DNA of 64,000 nucleotides from Mycolicibacterium moriokaense (GCF_003347205.1 NZ_QQBJ01000010.1:62001-126000), one strand, 5' to 3'. Shown: positions 1-14,963, counted from the stretch's first letter. Notes: generated by a model not told the origin, from the letters alone. Translations and numbers: made by a program.

Positions 1-1
1 C

Positions 2-47
2 GAGGAGCAGAACTAATCCTGCGCACGCGAGGAGCAGAACGACCAAA
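2..47. repeat. 27-nt repeat, about 1.7 copies at window edge
   Basis: One full unit (2-28) and the start of a second (29-47) both begin GAGGAGCAGAAC. The full unit ends GCGCACGC. The unit length and both ends match the 27-nt tandem repeat at 22531-22631. A forward reading frame is open from base 1 to a TGA at 76-78, so this could be the tail of a gene entering from the left. It could equally be intergenic. I see no other feature between 79 and 180. Confidence 0.5.
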
Positions 48-180
48 CCGGGACAGCACGAATCGATGTTACGTATGAGTCAGTTGTTACTGGTGTTTCA
101 ACACGGCCGAATGGCCCGAGTTATCTGTGTCGTTATCCGCGTCGAACACCCATCGATCACCCGGATCCAAGTCCTGCAAC

Positions 181-216
181 GGCGCCGCAGAGCCCGCCAC
201 TTGGCTCTGCGGCGCC
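181..216 (-). terminator. Hairpin terminator after erp
   Basis: A perfect 14-bp inverted repeat (GGCGCCGCAGAGCC, 181-194, and its complement at 203-216) encloses an 8-nt loop. It lies 16 nt past the erp stop codon. No U-run follows on the minus strand, as is usual for mycobacterial hairpin terminators. Confidence 0.65.
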
Positions 217-231
217 GTTTGGGGGACAGGT

Positions 232-1155
232 CTATCCGGCGGGAGCCGGCTCCGGTGCGGGTACGGCGGGGGCCGCGGGTACGGGCGGCTTCATCGCCGA
301 GGTGATCATCGGCATCACCACACCCTTGAGCAGGTCGATCGCCTGGCCGGCACCCAACTGCTGCGCCGCGCTGCTGAGATCGCCCAGCAGGCCGCCACTT
401 CCGGTGCTCGCGGCGGGCATGCCGCCGCCGAGGCCGAGGCTCGGATCGCCACCGAGCAGCGGGTAGGTGCCCGCCGCCGGGTCGAGCCCGATCGGCGCCG
501 AGATGGGCACCTCGCCCGGAGCGGGCAGGCCCGCGGCGTTCGAGATCGGCGTCGTCGCCAACGCCGGGTCCAGGCCGGTCACCGGTGGCGTCGTCAATCC
601 GCCGGGGGTGGCCCCGGTCGGGCTGGTCAGCGCCGGGTTGAGCGCCGGGTTGGCAGCGCCGGTGTCGCCGGTCAGTCCCGGCAGGCCCGCCGTACCTGCC
701 GGCGTCGGAGCCGCGGGGTTGGTGGCGCCCAGGCCTGCGGTGGCCGGGTCCAGCAGTCCGGGGCTGGACAGCGCGGGATCGGTGAGCGACGGAGTCGCGC
801 CGGGCAGGCCCGTCGTGGCAGGTGTCGTCAGACCCGGCGTCGTCAGGGGACTGGTCAGGCCGGGCGACGTCAAGGCGTTGGGCGATGTCAAGGTCGTCGG
901 CATGCCGGTGTCCGTGCCCGTCAGCGACGACGGAATGGACGGAAGGTTGATGCCGAACTGGGACAACCCCTGCGACAGCGCCGACATCAACTCGTTGGGC
1001 AGGTCGGTGACCATCGCCGCCTGGCGGAACTCGCGGGGCTGCGGCGTGGGCTTGGTCATGTCTGAGATGGCGGATACTGCGAAAGGACTCACGACGGCCA
1101 GGGCGGCGACTGCGCTGGTGGCTGTCGAGAGCCTGCGTCGACGTCGGTTTGGCAC
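232..1155 (-). CDS. erp: Exported repetitive protein Erp (PirG, Rv3810 type)
   Basis: Secreted, surface-associated protein needed for mycobacterial envelope integrity and virulence (family knowledge). The N-terminus has an arginine cluster (VPNRRRRRLS) and a hydrophobic signal segment. Next comes the conserved stretch LPNELMSALSQGLSQFGIN, then a long Pro/Gly/Thr/Ser-rich region with many PGLTSP-like repeats, and a C-terminal domain with QAIDLLKGVVMP. I chose the GTG at 1155, not the TTG at 1170, because GAGGAG (1163-1168) sits at good spacing before it and M. tuberculosis Erp begins at the same PNRRRR sequence. It is transcribed divergently from glf. Repeat number and sequence vary between species, so the central region identifies the family only loosely. 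Confidence 0.93.
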   Translation of the reverse strand: MPNRRRRRLSTATSAVAALAVVSPFAVSAISDMTKPTPQPREFRQAAMVTDLPNELMSALSQGLSQFGINLPSIPSSLTGTDTGMPTTLTSPNALTSPGLTSPLTTPGLTTPATTGLPGATPSLTDPALSSPGLLDPATAGLGATNPAAPTPAGTAGLPGLTGDTGAANPALNPALTSPTGATPGGLTTPPVTGLDPALATTPISNAAGLPAPGEVPISAPIGLDPAAGTYPLLGGDPSLGLGGGMPAASTGSGGLLGDLSSAAQQLGAGQAIDLLKGVVMPMITSAMKPPVPAAPAVPAPEPAPAG

Positions 1156-1296
1156 GGGAAGTCTCCTCAATATGTGGACTACGTGTAGAGCGGTACGTGA
1201 TCGATGGTACGGGTGTGACTGATGTGATTAGAGTGACGAGATGTAATTGTGAGCGAATCGCGACATTGCCGCCCTATTGGATTCGGGAGGGCGTAG

Positions 1297-4416
<3,120 letters not shown>

Positions 4417-4424
<8 letters not shown>

Positions 4425-4968
4425 GACCCCACGCGGTGAGGAAGCCGCGCTGGTGGCGGTTCAGGGCGCGCTCGCCGATCGGCCGGGCGTTCTCGCGGGC
4501 GCCCGCGCCCTGTCGCATTTCGGCGAGCACAGCATCGGATGGCTGGTCATCGCGGGTCTCGGCGCGCTGCTGCAACCGGGTAGGCGTCGGGAATGGCTGG
4601 CGGCCGGGTTCGGGGCGTTCGCCGCGCACGCCGCGGCCGTCGTCATCAAGCGGGTGGTACGGCGCGAGCGTCCCCACCATCCGGGCATCGCGGTGAACGT
4701 CGGCACGCCGAGTCGGCTCAGCTTCCCCTCGGCGCACGCCACCTCGACCACCGCGGCCTCGATTCTGATGGCGCGGGCGACGGGACTGCCGCTGCCCGCA
4801 CTGCTGGTACCGCCGATGGCGCTGTCACGGTTGGTGCTCGGCGTGCATTACCCCAGCGACGTGATCACCGGAGTGGCGGTCGGCGCGGTCGTTGCCAAGG
4901 TGGTGGCCGTTGCGGCGTCGGCGGGGCCGACCAGAGTTGCGCCCGACCGGGCCGGAGGAGACTCATGA
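4417..4968 (+). CDS. PAP2-family phosphatase (Rv3807c type)
   Basis: Small integral membrane phosphatase of the PAP2 superfamily. All three signature motifs are visible: KRVVRRERP, PSAH within LSFPSAHATSTT, and SRLVLGVHYPSD. In M. tuberculosis the gene at this position (Rv3807c) is proposed to dephosphorylate decaprenylphosphoryl-5-phosphoribose, the step between UbiA and DprE1/E2. That role is family and context knowledge, not something the sequence proves. It overlaps the end of glfT2 by 8 nt and its stop overlaps the ubiA start by 4 nt. At 183 residues it has the usual length and several hydrophobic helices. Confidence 0.9.
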
Positions 4969-5921
4969 GCATCTCAAGTGAAAGCAGTGCATCCAGGGCG
5001 GCGAACATGAGCGAAGAACCAGCACCGGTGAAGGGCCCACCCCGCAATGTCGTCACCGGCCTGATCAAGGCGGCCAGGCCGCGGCAGTGGGTGAAGAACC
5101 TGCTGGTCCTCATCGCGCCCGTCGCCGCGCTCGGCAGCGACGTCTCCTACGACTGGCCCGACGTCGCGGTCAAGGTCTCGATCGCGTTCGTGGCCTTCTC
5201 GCTCGCGGCGTCGTCCATCTACCTCGTCAACGACGCCCGAGACGTCGAGGCGGACCGCGCCCATCCGACCAAGCGGTTCCGTCCCATCGCGGCGGGTGTG
5301 GTGCCGCCGTGGCTGGCGTACTGCGCATTCGTGGTGCTGGCGGCCGCGGCACTTTCGGTGTCGCTGCTGGCGACACCGAACCTGGCCGCCGTGATCGGTG
5401 TCTACATCGCCATGCAGCTGGCCTACTGCTTCGGGCTCAAGCATCAGGCCGTGCTCGACATCTGCATCGTCTCCTCGGCGTACCTCATCAGGGCCATCGC
5501 CGGTGGTGTCGCCGCCAATATCCCACTGTCGCAATGGTTCCTGCTGGTGATGACCTTCGGCTCGTTGTTCATGGTGGCGGGCAAGCGCTACGCCGAACTG
5601 CAGCTGGCCGAGAAGACCGGCGCCAAGATCCGCAAGTCGCTGGAGAGCTACACCTCGACCTACCTGCGGTTCGTCTGGACACTGTCGGCGACAGCGATGG
5701 TGGTCTGCTACGGGCTGTGGGCCTTTGAGCGCGACGGCACCAACGCGTCCTGGTATGCGATCACGATGATTCCGTTCACCATCGCGATCCTGCGTTACGC
5801 CGTCGACGTCGACGGTGGGCTGGCGGGCGAGCCGGAGGACATCGCACTGAAGGACCGGGTGCTGCAACTGCTGGCGGTCGCGTGGATCGGAACCATCGGT
5901 GCCGCGGTTCTCCTCGGCTAA
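4965..5921 (+). CDS. ubiA: Decaprenyl-phosphate phosphoribosyltransferase (DPPR synthase)
   Basis: UbiA-superfamily polytopic prenyltransferase that joins phosphoribosyl pyrophosphate to decaprenyl phosphate, the first committed step toward the arabinose donor DPA. The aspartate-rich motif NDARDVEADRAHPTKR and the second loop motif around DICIVSSAYLIRAIAGG are both present. I start at ATG 4965, which overlaps the upstream TGA as ATGA and has GGAGGAG just before it; an internal ATG at 5007 is less well placed. The product is 318 residues, somewhat longer than the Rv3806c core because of a short hydrophilic N-terminal tail. Confidence 0.95.
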   Translation: MSISSESSASRAANMSEEPAPVKGPPRNVVTGLIKAARPRQWVKNLLVLIAPVAALGSDVSYDWPDVAVKVSIAFVAFSLAASSIYLVNDARDVEADRAHPTKRFRPIAAGVVPPWLAYCAFVVLAAAALSVSLLATPNLAAVIGVYIAMQLAYCFGLKHQAVLDICIVSSAYLIRAIAGGVAANIPLSQWFLLVMTFGSLFMVAGKRYAELQLAEKTGAKIRKSLESYTSTYLRFVWTLSATAMVVCYGLWAFERDGTNASWYAITMIPFTIAILRYAVDVDGGLAGEPEDIALKDRVLQLLAVAWIGTIGAAVLLG

Positions 5922-7899
5922 TACCAGCAGCCCTCCTCGCGTGCGCGGCGACGGGCCGGCCTTTCCCTACGACATCAGCACCCGGATCAGCCTGTGGTTG
6001 AGCGTGCTGGTGGTGGCGGCCCTGTTCAGCTACGGGGCGTGGCAGCGGCGCTGGATCGCCGACGACGGCCTGATCGTGCTGCGGACGGTGCGAAACCTGT
6101 TGGCGGGCAACGGGCCTGTGTTCAACAAGGGAGAACGGGTCGAGTCGAACACCTCGACGCTGTGGACCTACCTGAACTATCTCGGCGGCCTCGTCGGCGG
6201 TCCCACGCAGCTGGAGTACGTGGCGCTGTGGCTGGCGCTGGTGCTCAGCGTCGTGGGTGTGGTGCTGCTGATGCTGGGCACCGGACGGCTGTACGCGCCG
6301 AGCCTGCAGGGCCGCCGGGCGCTGCTGCTGCCCGCGGGGGTGCTCGTCTACATCGCGGTGCCGCCCGCCCGCGACTTCGCCACCTCGGGCCTCGAAAACG
6401 GTTTGGTGCTCGCCTATCTGGGCCTGCTGTGGTGGATGATGGTCTGCTGGTCGCAGGCGTTGCGCACCCACGTCGACGCATCGCGGCGCAACGCCGTGCA
6501 CCCGGCTTTCGACGTCGCACTGGCCTTTGTCGCCGGCCTGTCGGTGCTGGTCCGCCCCGAACTCGCGCTGATGGGCGGGCTGGCCCTGGTCATGATGCTG
6601 ATCGCGGCGCGCGGATGGCGACGCCGGGTGTTGATCGTCGCGGCGGGCGGGCTGCTGCCGGTCGCGTACCAGATCTTCCGAATGGGCTACTACGGATTGC
6701 TGTTCCCCCAAACGGCTTTGGCGAAGGACGCCTCCGGCGACAAATGGGCCCAGGGCTGGGTCTACCTCAGGAACTTCGACACGCCCTACCTGCTGTGGCT
6801 GCCCGCCATCCTGCTGGTGGTGCTGGCGTTCATCCTGGTGCTCACGCGCAGCAGGCAGTGGTGGATCCGGCGGCCGGCACCCTACGGCTACGGCAGGCTG
6901 GCGCGGATGGTGCAGAGTCCGCCCGCGGTGGTGCTGTTCGTCGTCGGCAGCGGGCTACTGCAGGCCGTGTACTGGATCAGGCAGGGCGGCGACTTCATGC
7001 ACGGCAGGGTCCTGCTGACGCCGATGTTCTGCATGCTGGCCCCGGTCGCGGTGATACCCGTGCTGTTGCCCGACGGTGAAAAGTTCAGCCGCGGAATCGG
7101 TTACCAGCTCGCGGGCGTCACCAGCGTGCTGTGGCTCGCCGTGATCGGCTGGTCGCTGTGGGCGGCCAACTCGCCGGGGATGGGTTCGGACGCCACCCGC
7201 GTCACCTACACCGGAATCGTCGACGAACGCCGGTTCTACTCCCAGGCCACCGGCCACCCGCACCCGCTGACCGCGGCGGATTACCTGGACTACCCGCGGA
7301 TGCGCGCGGTGCTGGTGGCGCTGAACAACACCCCTGACGGCGCCCTGCTGCTGCCGTCGGGCAACTACGACCGGTGGGACGTGGTGCCCGCTGTCCCGCC
7401 ACCGCCGGGCATGTCGCCGGGGGAACGCCAGAGCTACATTGGCCCGCACACCGTGTTCTTCACCAACCTGGGCATGCTCGGCATGAACGTCGGCCTCGAC
7501 GTCAGGGTCATCGACCAGATCGGCCTGGCCAATCCGCTGGCCGCCCACACCGCGCGACTGGAGGACGGCCGCATCGGCCACGACAAGAACCTCTTCCCGG
7601 ACTGGGCCGTCGCGGAGGGGCCGTTCTTCAAAGTGCCGCCCTATATCCCGACCTACATCGACGAGGACTGGGTCGCGCAGGCCGAGGCGGCGCTGGATTG
7701 TCCGGCCACCGAGTCGATGCTCACCTCGATCCGCGGCTCGCTGGGGCCGCGGCGGTTCCTGTCGAACGTGATGCACGCCTACGGGTTCACCAAGTACCGG
7801 ATCAACCGGGTGCCGAAGTACGACCTGATCAGGTGCGGGCTCGAGATACCGCCGCCGAAGACACCCGAATACACGGGATTGCCCGCTACAGGCCCCTGA
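5899..7899 (+). CDS. aftB: Terminal beta-1,2-arabinofuranosyltransferase AftB
   Basis: GT-C membrane glycosyltransferase that caps arabinan with beta-1,2-linked arabinofuranose from decaprenylphosphoryl arabinose, creating mycolylation sites. The first extracytoplasmic loop holds the GT-C acidic pair in WIADDGLIVL (D55-D56), followed by GERVESNTSTLW. About ten hydrophobic helices precede a soluble C-terminal domain, and the protein aligns throughout with Rv3805c. The start is uncertain. GTG 5899 gives a 23-nt overlap with ubiA; GTG 5941 would give no overlap and a shorter N-terminus, and neither has a strong ribosome site. Confidence 0.94.
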   Translation: MPRFSSANTSSPPRVRGDGPAFPYDISTRISLWLSVLVVAALFSYGAWQRRWIADDGLIVLRTVRNLLAGNGPVFNKGERVESNTSTLWTYLNYLGGLVGGPTQLEYVALWLALVLSVVGVVLLMLGTGRLYAPSLQGRRALLLPAGVLVYIAVPPARDFATSGLENGLVLAYLGLLWWMMVCWSQALRTHVDASRRNAVHPAFDVALAFVAGLSVLVRPELALMGGLALVMMLIAARGWRRRVLIVAAGGLLPVAYQIFRMGYYGLLFPQTALAKDASGDKWAQGWVYLRNFDTPYLLWLPAILLVVLAFILVLTRSRQWWIRRPAPYGYGRLARMVQSPPAVVLFVVGSGLLQAVYWIRQGGDFMHGRVLLTPMFCMLAPVAVIPVLLPDGEKFSRGIGYQLAGVTSVLWLAVIGWSLWAANSPGMGSDATRVTYTGIVDERRFYSQATGHPHPLTAADYLDYPRMRAVLVALNNTPDGALLLPSGNYDRWDVVPAVPPPPGMSPGERQSYIGPHTVFFTNLGMLGMNVGLDVRVIDQIGLANPLAAHTARLEDGRIGHDKNLFPDWAVAEGPFFKVPPYIPTYIDEDWVAQAEAALDCPATESMLTSIRGSLGPRRFLSNVMHAYGFTKYRINRVPKYDLIRCGLEIPPPKTPEYTGLPATGP

Positions 7900-8002
7900 C
7901 CTCGGCGATTTGTCAGCGGGTCGGGACTTCTGCTTTCGTAACGCTTCGCCCGACCGGGGCGATATCCACATAACGACCGCCCTCCGCGGCGATGAACCAT
8001 GA

Positions 8003-9010
<1,008 letters not shown>

Positions 9011-9136
9011 GGGCGGCGACCAGGGAGGACAGAAGCTGAGGAGAGATATCACACCAAGTTGTGGTTGACTACACGGGCGTCCGTGCCGAGTGGGTCTCGG
9101 ATCTCGGGCGCGGCATACGACAGATGGGATAGATGA

Positions 9137-10216
<1,080 letters not shown>

Positions 10217-10242
10217 GCGGCACCGGTAACAGATATCCACTT

Positions 10243-10277
10243 CTGGCGGCGGCGATCCTTCGGGTCGTCGCCGCCAG
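10243..10277 (+). terminator. Hairpin terminator after fbpA
   Basis: A 13-bp stem (CTGGCGGCGGCGA at 10243-10255 pairing with 10265-10277, with one G-T pair) encloses a 9-nt loop 26 nt after the fbpA stop. The sequence TCGTTTC follows. Confidence 0.6.
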
Positions 10278-10348
10278 TCGTTTCACCGACGGCATGGTGA
10301 TGTGGTTCACTGCATTGCGCGGGGACAGCCGAAGGTGAGGGTGGGTGG

Positions 10349-11236
10349 ATGCTGAAAATCCGGGGCATGATTCGAGCGGTCTTGTCGGTGGCTCTGGCAG
10401 CGGGCCTGTGGTCGGCGGGATCGCCGATCGCGCGGGCCGACGGGGTGGAGATGCTGATGGTGCCCTCGGCGGCCATGGGGCGCGATATCCCGGTGGCGTT
10501 CCAGGGCGGCGGCCCGCACGCGGTCGTCCTGCTCGACGCCTTCAACGCGAACCCCGACGTGAGTAACTGGGTGGGGGCAGGCGCCTTCAACACTCTGGCA
10601 GGCAAGGGCATCTCGGTGGCCGCGCCCGCCGGCGGCGCGTGGAGCATGTACACCAACTGGGAGCAGGACGGCAGCAAGCAGTGGGAGACCTTCCTGGCCG
10701 ACGAGCTGCCCAATTGGCTGGCCGCCAACAAAGGCCTCGCCCCGGGTGGGCACGGCATAGTCGGCGCCGCCCAGGGCGGCTACGGCGCCATGGCGATGGC
10801 GGCCTTCCACCCCGACCGGTACCGGTACGCCGGCTCGCTGTCGGGCTTCCTGACTCCGTCGAACACCTACATGAACGGCGCCATCACCGACGGGCTGGCG
10901 AGCTTCGGCGGCGTGGACATCCGCAACATGTGGGGTTTGCCACAGTTGGGCCGGTGGAAGTGGCACGACCCCGACGTGCACATCCAGCTGCTGGCCGACA
11001 ACAACACCAGGCTGTGGGTGTTCAGCCCGGGCGCGCTGGGCTGCAGTGATCCCGCGGCCATGATCGGGTACTGCGACCAGGCACAAGGCAGCAACCGCAC
11101 GTTCTATCAGCACTATCGCACCGTCGGTGGGCACAACGGGCACTTTGACTTCCCGCCCGGCGGTCAGCACGACTGGGGCACGTGGGGGCCGCAACTGGCC
11201 GCCATGTCCAGCGAGCTCGTCACGACGATCAAGTAG
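10349..11236 (+). CDS. fbpD: MPT51/FbpD antigen 85-related protein
   Basis: Secreted alpha/beta-hydrolase fold protein of the antigen 85 family. The start of the mature protein (DGVEMLMVPSAAMGRDIPVA) and the fold motifs align with Rv3803c. The nucleophile elbow reads GAAQGGYGA, so the catalytic serine is replaced by glutamine (Q142). MPT51 proteins are known not to act as mycolyltransferases and to bind fibronectin or ligands instead. The signal peptide ends near PIARA. A GC-rich purine stretch (GAAGGTGAGG) lies before the ATG. Confidence 0.94.
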   Translation: MLKIRGMIRAVLSVALAAGLWSAGSPIARADGVEMLMVPSAAMGRDIPVAFQGGGPHAVVLLDAFNANPDVSNWVGAGAFNTLAGKGISVAAPAGGAWSMYTNWEQDGSKQWETFLADELPNWLAANKGLAPGGHGIVGAAQGGYGAMAMAAFHPDRYRYAGSLSGFLTPSNTYMNGAITDGLASFGGVDIRNMWGLPQLGRWKWHDPDVHIQLLADNNTRLWVFSPGALGCSDPAAMIGYCDQAQGSNRTFYQHYRTVGGHNGHFDFPPGGQHDWGTWGPQLAAMSSELVTTIK

Positions 11237-11250
11237 CTGCGCGACGCCGG

Positions 11251-11256
11251 TACCTT
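11251..11256 (+). promoter_or_regulatory. Predicted -10 element for the DUF732 lipoprotein
   Basis: TACCTT lies 6 nt before the GTG at 11263. The GGAGGG between them is too close to the start to work as a normal ribosome site, so a leaderless transcript is the simplest reading. Confidence 0.4.
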
Positions 11257-11262
11257 GGAGGG

Positions 11263-11745
11263 GTGCAGAAGACGGTACGGCGTTGGCCCAGGTGGTCGAG
11301 TAGCCTCGCCGTAGCGACTTCTCTTGCCGCCCCGGCCGCGTCGTTGTTGACGGGCTGCGCCTCCGGAGACGGAATGTTGCCGACGATGTCGGTGCCGCCG
11401 CCGTCGACGGTGCAGTCGCGCGCCGAGGCGAAGGGCGACGGGACCCTGGGTGACGGTGCGCAGCCGAATACGATGATCGTGACCACGCGGCAACGGGCTT
11501 ATCTGGATTCCCTCGAAGCCGCGGGCGTGCACCCGTCGACCGACCTGCTGGCACTGAGCATCGGTTCGTATGTGTGTCAGGCGCGCGCTGCCAAGCAGTC
11601 CGACCAGGCCGTGCGCGACTATGTGACGCCCTTGGTGCGCGGTGACGTGCGGGACAGCCGGATGAACGCCGTGGCGCCGCAGCCGTCCGAGGTCGACGCA
11701 CTGACCGCCGACTACATTCGGATCGCCACCCAACGACTCTGTTAG
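11263..11745 (+). CDS. DUF732-family lipoprotein
   Basis: Small exported protein of unknown function. A basic N-terminus and hydrophobic stretch lead to a lipobox-like SLLTGC, so it is probably lipid-anchored. The C-terminal half has the DUF732 pattern [14 protein letters not shown] ... GSYVCQARA, with the conserved cysteine and a closing cysteine at the end of the protein (QRLC). I use GTG 11263 because a -10-like TACCTT sits 6 nt upstream and no in-frame alternative preserves the signal peptide. It lies between fbpD and culp6 and ends 19 nt before culp6, which suggests cotranscription. The function cannot be inferred beyond an envelope location. Confidence 0.8.
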   Translation: MQKTVRRWPRWSSSLAVATSLAAPAASLLTGCASGDGMLPTMSVPPPSTVQSRAEAKGDGTLGDGAQPNTMIVTTRQRAYLDSLEAAGVHPSTDLLALSIGSYVCQARAAKQSDQAVRDYVTPLVRGDVRDSRMNAVAPQPSEVDALTADYIRIATQRLC

Positions 11746-11764
11746 CCAAGGAGCGAGAACCCAC

Positions 11765-12772
11765 ATGGCCACCAACAGCCGGCGCAAGCGCCACCGGATA
11801 CTTGCGCTGATCGCCGCGGGCGCGATGGCGCTCGTGGTGGCGTTGGTCGCCGTGACGGTGTGGATCATGGTGCGCCAGCCCGAAAAGCCGGAGACGGCTG
11901 TGCCGCCAACGGCTCTGCCGCCGACGGCGGCGCCGCCGACGGGCAAGCCGCGCCCGGACTTCCAGGACGCCAGCTGCCCCGATGTGCAGCTGGTGTCGAT
12001 ACCGGGCACCTGGGAGTCATCGCCGCAACTGGACCCGCACAACCCGACGCAGTTCCCGATCGCGTTGCTGCTGAACGTGACCAACCCGATCGGGCAGCAG
12101 TTCGGCACGGACCGGTTGGCGACGTACACCGTCCCCTACACCGCGCAGTTCCACAATCCGCTGTCGGCCGACAAGCAGATGTCCTACAACGACAGCCGCG
12201 CCGAGGGCACCCGCAACGCGGTGAAGGCCATCACGGACATGAACAACCGCTGTCCGTTGACCAGTTACGTGCTCGTCGGGTTCTCCCAGGGCGCGGTGAT
12301 CGCCGGTGACATCGCCAGCGACATCGGGAACGGACGCGGGCCGGTGGACGCGGACCTGGTGCTCGGCGTCACGCTGATCGCGGACGGCCGCAGGCAGGAG
12401 GGCGTCGGGCAGGACATCGGCCCGAATCCGCCCGGTCAGGGTGCCGAGATCACGCTGAACGAGGTGCCGATGCTCAGTGAGATGGGGCTGACGATGACGG
12501 GCCCGCGGCCCGACGGGTTCGGCGTGCTGAACGACCGCGTCAACGAGATCTGCGCATCCGGCGACCTGATCTGCTCCGCGCCGCAGCAGGCGTTCTCGAT
12601 CGCCAACCTGCCGAAGACGATGGAGATCCTCGGCGGCGGCGCGGGCCAACCCGTGCACGCCATGTACGCCACGACGGAGTTCTGGAATCTGGGCGGTCAA
12701 CCGGCCACCGCGTGGACACTGGATTGGGCGCAAAAGGTCGTCGATAACGCTCCGCATCCAAAACATGGCTGA
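11765..12772 (+). CDS. culp6: Cutinase-like envelope hydrolase Culp6 (Rv3802c type)
   Basis: Essential membrane-anchored alpha/beta-hydrolase with reported phospholipase and thioesterase activity, thought to influence mycolate metabolism. One N-terminal transmembrane helix (about residues 13-37) is followed by a Pro/Thr linker and a cutinase domain with SIPGTWESS and the nucleophile motif VLVGFSQGA. The catalytic aspartate lies in the [12 protein letters not shown] region and the histidine in GQPVHAMYA. Length matches Rv3802c (336 aa). AAGGAG precedes the ATG at slightly long spacing. It is the last gene before the fadD32-pks13-accD4 operon. Confidence 0.93.
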   Translation: MATNSRRKRHRILALIAAGAMALVVALVAVTVWIMVRQPEKPETAVPPTALPPTAAPPTGKPRPDFQDASCPDVQLVSIPGTWESSPQLDPHNPTQFPIALLLNVTNPIGQQFGTDRLATYTVPYTAQFHNPLSADKQMSYNDSRAEGTRNAVKAITDMNNRCPLTSYVLVGFSQGAVIAGDIASDIGNGRGPVDADLVLGVTLIADGRRQEGVGQDIGPNPPGQGAEITLNEVPMLSEMGLTMTGPRPDGFGVLNDRVNEICASGDLICSAPQQAFSIANLPKTMEILGGGAGQPVHAMYATTEFWNLGGQPATAWTLDWAQKVVDNAPHPKHG

Positions 12773-13056
12773 CACGTGACCGAAAGATTTGGCGTGCGCC
12801 ACACGGTCGCCTAACATTAAGAAAAAACTAAGACTGAAGACGGACAGCTAGGCGAAAACGCCTGGTCACACGGTATAGCGGCACCTGTTCGGGGGCCGTC
12901 GACTTGCGGCCAGGCAGCGTAGGCCAAGGCCTCGGTACCATCTTGCGGGGCTCGGAGTCCGCGTGGACAACGGAGTCCTCCACGACGCCGGCGAGGCCCC
13001 GATGGTCCACGCGAGTCCACGCGTCGCGACGAGTGTGGTTTTGACAGGAGAGTGAG
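12773..13056 (+). promoter_or_regulatory. fadD32 upstream region
   Basis: This 284-nt gene-free region should hold the promoter of the fadD32-pks13-accD4 operon. An A-rich patch (about 12812-12842, including TTAAGAAAAAACTAAGAC) stands out in the GC-rich surroundings. A small hairpin AGGCG-AAAA-CGCCT is at 12850-12863. TATAGC (12874-12879) is a possible -10 element, which would give a leader of about 170 nt. The ribosome site for fadD32 is AGGAGAG at about 13045-13051. No small gene is convincing here. Confidence 0.5.
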
Positions 13057-14946
13057 ATGGGGTTCCACAACCCGTTCATCAAGGACGGACAGATCAGGTT
13101 TCCCGAAAACGGCAGCCTGGTCCTTCACGTCGAACGGTGGACGAAGGTGCGCGGGGACAAGGTCGCCTACCGCTTCCTGGACTTCTCCACCGAACGTGAC
13201 GGCGTGGCGCGGGATCTGAACTGGGCCGACTTCGGCAAGCGCAACCGCGCCGTCGGTGCGCGTCTGCAGCAGGTGACCGAACCCGGCGACCGGGTCGCCA
13301 TCCTGTGCCCACAGAATCTCGAATACCTGGTCGCGTTCTTCGGCACCCTGTACTCCGGCCGCATCGCCGTGCCGCTGTTCGATCCGAGCGAGCCCGGCCA
13401 CGTCGGCCGGTTGCACGCTGTCATAGACGACTGCCACCCGTCGGCCATCCTCACCACCACCGAGGCCGCCGAGGGCGTGCGCAAGTTCTTCCGCAGCAGG
13501 CCCGCCAAGGAGCGGCCGCGCGTCATCGCCGTCGATGCCGTCCCCGACGAGGTCGGGACCACCTGGGAGCCGGTCAAGGTCGAGCCGGACACCATCGCCT
13601 ATCTGCAGTACACCTCGGGTTCCACGCGGATCCCGACGGGCGTGCAGATCACGCACCTCAACCTGGCCACCAACGTGGTGCAGGTGATGGAGTCGCTCGA
13701 GGGCGAAGAGGGCGACCGCGGCGTGTCCTGGTTGCCGTTCTTCCACGACATGGGTCTGATCACGGCCCTGCTGTCGCCGATGATCGGCCACTATGTGGAG
13801 TTCATGACGCCCGCCGCGTTCGTCCGCCGGCCCGGCCGCTGGATCCGCGCCATGGCTCGTCAGCCCGACGACATCGGCGGCGTGATCTCGGTGGCGCCCA
13901 ATTTCGCGTTCGACCACGCGGCGGCCCGAGGAGTGCCGAGGGACGGCGAACCGCCGCTGGATCTCTCCGTCGTGAAGTGCATCCTCAACGGCAGCGAGCC
14001 GATCTCGGCGGCCACCGTGCGCCGATTCAACGAGGCGTTCGGGCCGTACGGCTTCGAGCCGCAGGCGATCAAGCCGTCCTACGGCCTTGCCGAAGCCACG
14101 CTGTTCGTCTCGACCACCCCGCAGGGCGAGCACCCGAAGATCGTGCACGTCGACCGCGATGCGCTGAACACGGGCACGTTCGTCGAGGTGTCGGAGGATT
14201 CGCCCAGCGCCGTCGCGCAGGCGGGTGCCGGCAAGGTCGGCGTCGCGGAGTGGGCGGCCATCGTCGACGCCGAGACCGCCAGCGAGCTGCCGGACGGCCA
14301 GATCGGCGAGGTCTGGATCAGCGGCCAGAACATGGGCACCGGCTACTGGGGCAAGCCGGAGGAGACCGTGGCGACGTTCCAGAACATCCTGAAGTCGCGC
14401 ACCAACCCGTCGCATGCCGAGGGGGCGACCGACGACGCCACCTGGGTGCGCACCGGCGACTACGGCGCCTACCACGACGGCGAGCTCTACATCACCGGTC
14501 GCGTCAAGGATCTCGTCATCATCGACGGCCGCAACCACTACCCGCAGGACCTGGAGTACTCGGCGCAGGAGTCGACGAAGGCACTGCGCACCGGGTTCGT
14601 CGCGGCGTTCTCGGTGCCCGCGAACCAGTTGCCCGACGAGGTGTTCGAAAACGCACACGCGGGCCTCAAGCGCGACCCCGATGACACTTCCGAGCAGCTG
14701 GTGATCGTCGGCGAACGTGCGCCAGGCGCGCACAAGCTGGACATGGCCCCGATCACCGACGCCATCCGCGCGGCGATCGCGGTGCGGCACGGCGTCACCG
14801 TGCGCGACGTGCTGCTGACGCCTGCCGGTGCCATCCCGCGTACCTCGAGCGGCAAGATCGGACGCCGCGCCTGCCGGGCCGCCTACTTGGACGGCAGCCT
14901 GCACAGCGGGAAGGTGGCCAACGCCTTCCCCGACGAAAATGACTAA
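13057..14946 (+). CDS. fadD32: Long-chain fatty acyl-AMP ligase FadD32
   Basis: Activates the C50-60 meromycolic acid as acyl-AMP and loads it onto the N-terminal carrier domain of Pks13. The 629-residue adenylating enzyme carries the ATP-binding loop [12 protein letters not shown], where FAAL enzymes differ from typical acyl-CoA ligases, the motif [10 protein letters not shown], the aspartate motif [19 protein letters not shown] and the C-terminal lysine region RTSSGKIGR. It aligns throughout with Rv3801c. It lies 17 nt upstream of pks13 and forms an operon with pks13 and accD4. Confidence 0.97.
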   Translation: MGFHNPFIKDGQIRFPENGSLVLHVERWTKVRGDKVAYRFLDFSTERDGVARDLNWADFGKRNRAVGARLQQVTEPGDRVAILCPQNLEYLVAFFGTLYSGRIAVPLFDPSEPGHVGRLHAVIDDCHPSAILTTTEAAEGVRKFFRSRPAKERPRVIAVDAVPDEVGTTWEPVKVEPDTIAYLQYTSGSTRIPTGVQITHLNLATNVVQVMESLEGEEGDRGVSWLPFFHDMGLITALLSPMIGHYVEFMTPAAFVRRPGRWIRAMARQPDDIGGVISVAPNFAFDHAAARGVPRDGEPPLDLSVVKCILNGSEPISAATVRRFNEAFGPYGFEPQAIKPSYGLAEATLFVSTTPQGEHPKIVHVDRDALNTGTFVEVSEDSPSAVAQAGAGKVGVAEWAAIVDAETASELPDGQIGEVWISGQNMGTGYWGKPEETVATFQNILKSRTNPSHAEGATDDATWVRTGDYGAYHDGELYITGRVKDLVIIDGRNHYPQDLEYSAQESTKALRTGFVAAFSVPANQLPDEVFENAHAGLKRDPDDTSEQLVIVGERAPGAHKLDMAPITDAIRAAIAVRHGVTVRDVLLTPAGAIPRTSSGKIGRRACRAAYLDGSLHSGKVANAFPDEND

Positions 14947-14963
14947 CAGCAGACTGACTGGAA

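Noticed and set aside
467-1222. Forward frame opposite erp
   Set aside because: It mirrors the erp repeats (Pro/Gly/Val-rich) and its start region is inside the erp signal sequence. Erp homology decides the strand.
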